A DNA stretch of 64,000 bases from Asaia sp. W19 (GTDB taxonomy: Bacteria > Pseudomonadota > Alphaproteobacteria > Acetobacterales > Acetobacteraceae), in the NCBI RefSeq assembly GCF_003994335.1, contig NZ_PNQZ01000025.1:4-64003 (forward strand), in the 5' to 3' direction. The position numbers and the translations under genes were made by a program. The first letter of the stretch is position 1; the number at the start of each line of letters is the position of its first letter. Positions 63,468-64,000 of the stretch are shown here, piece after piece. The notes beneath the pieces were generated by a model, which saw only the letters and a program-made list of their open reading frames with translations, was not told where the DNA came from and did not search any database.

Positions 63468-63914
63468 TCAACCGGCTTTCTGCCAGCCCCGTTCCTGCTG
63501 CTGCCAATAGGCCAGGTCATGTCCGGCCTGTTTCGCGCTGCTCCACAAGCTGCGCGCGCGACTGACGGCCTGAGTGTCATTGCCATCGAAAAGGGTGAAG
63601 ATACGTTCGAAACGCTCGAGCGCCGTATCGATGCCGCCATCAAGCAGAAACAGAAAACGCGCCTCATTGGGCACGTCATCGCCCTTTGTAAGCCAGATGG
63701 GCTGTCTTGGACCATGCCCCATGCTCTGGCTGCCATGAGGCAGCCAGAGGGGGGATTTTGCTTTCCACAGGGCTTCATCGAGTTGCTTGACCTGTGCGGC
63801 ATCACGGCACCGGATCACGGCGCGCTGCCCGGAGTCGAGCGTCCGCCCCAGAAGGGGAGGCAGCGCGTCTTCCAGCGTTGTGCGCGTCAGGTGATAGAAG
63901 CCGATTGCGCTCAT
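63468..63914 (-). CDS. holC: DNA polymerase III subunit chi
   Basis: A 148-residue clamp-loader subunit that binds SSB. Typical features are IGFYHLTRTTLEDALPPLLGR at the start, RAVIRCRDAAQVKQLDEALW, LPHG near the middle and QPIWLTKGDDVPNEARFLFLLDG. ATG 63914 overlaps the stop of pepA (ATGA), the widespread pepA-holC order. Confidence 0.95.
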   Translation of the reverse strand: MSAIGFYHLTRTTLEDALPPLLGRTLDSGQRAVIRCRDAAQVKQLDEALWKAKSPLWLPHGSQSMGHGPRQPIWLTKGDDVPNEARFLFLLDGGIDTALERFERIFTLFDGNDTQAVSRARSLWSSAKQAGHDLAYWQQQERGWQKAG

Positions 63915-64000
63915 GAAGCGGCTGTTTCTCCCTGCTCGTGATGGCGCACGAGCGCATCGAGCAAACGCACGCCGAAGCCGGTTGCGCCCTTGGGGCATTG
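63911..64000 (-). CDS. pepA: Leucyl (cytosol) aminopeptidase, C-terminal end only
   Basis: The last 29 codons of a gene entering from the right edge: PKGATGFGVRLLDALVRHH is the conserved C-terminal helix of M17 aminopeptidases (PKGATGxGVRxLxxL). It overlaps holC by 4 bases, which supports the identification. Confidence 0.85.
   Translation of the reverse strand, partial: QCPKGATGFGVRLLDALVRHHEQGETAAS

Noticed and set aside
1-64000. tRNA, rRNA, CRISPR or phage regions
   Set aside because: No cloverleaf with a TTCGA arm, no spaced direct repeats and no integrase or phage structural genes noticed; a covariance-model search was not possible.

Overview
The window is a chromosomal segment of a GC-rich Gram-negative bacterium. 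Three large TonB-dependent receptors, a two-partner-secretion porin and lipoproteins show an outer membrane. The housekeeping clusters (rph-rdgB next to a MOSC gene and hrcA; dapF-mtaB-ftsY; pepA-holC; gap-pgk) and the protein sequences fit an alphaproteobacterium. My best inference is the acetic acid bacteria (Acetobacteraceae); I cannot fix the genus. I see no tRNA, rRNA, CRISPR array, prophage or intact insertion sequence. Base composition is fairly uniform, apart from short AT-rich promoter regions in front of the receptor and iron genes.

Layout. 1-10.5 kb: end of comEC, a CPA1 Na+/H+ antiporter, an M23-like secreted protein, nth plus a DUF1330 gene, an ABC exporter, a LysE exporter, a secreted alginate-lyase-fold protein, rph-rdgB and a MOSC protein. 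10.5-23 kb: hrcA, bfd with a Fur-type box, bfr, a DEAD-box helicase, a FUSC transporter, a sugar-phosphate isomerase, a methyltransferase, a truncated luciferase-like monooxygenase, and the coupled set dapF-mtaB-ftsY. 23-34 kb is an outer-membrane island: a TonB receptor, a TpsB porin translationally coupled to an unrecognised secreted protein, then a second TonB receptor in one operon with a histidine kinase and a FixJ-type regulator. 34-45.7 kb: pgk and gap, a lipoprotein, a beta-propeller protein, rtcB with a divergent and strongly degenerate rtcR, a double-thioredoxin protein, and a divergon of a MocR regulator and azoreductase against an AhpD-like protein. 46-52.7 kb: a third TonB receptor, selO and a polysaccharide flippase.

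52.7-58.1 kb holds the most unusual locus: five tightly overlapping genes resembling hydrogenase-4/formate hydrogenlyase subunits (HyfB, C, E, F, G). The large subunit has lost both Ni-binding CxxC pairs, the small subunit and ferredoxin subunits are absent, and key proton-channel residues appear missing. It looks like a reduced, non-hydrogenase relative of Complex I. The window ends with an aldo/keto reductase, a bicupin with altered metal ligands, L-serine dehydratase, acetoin reductase, holC and the tail of pepA.

Main leads: the headless Hyf-like complex; an RtcR that keeps its CARF sensor and DNA-binding end but has lost Walker A, Walker B and GAFTGA residues; a TonB receptor/two-component operon preceded by a 9-9-9 inverted repeat; and a TpsB porin with a non-standard partner.
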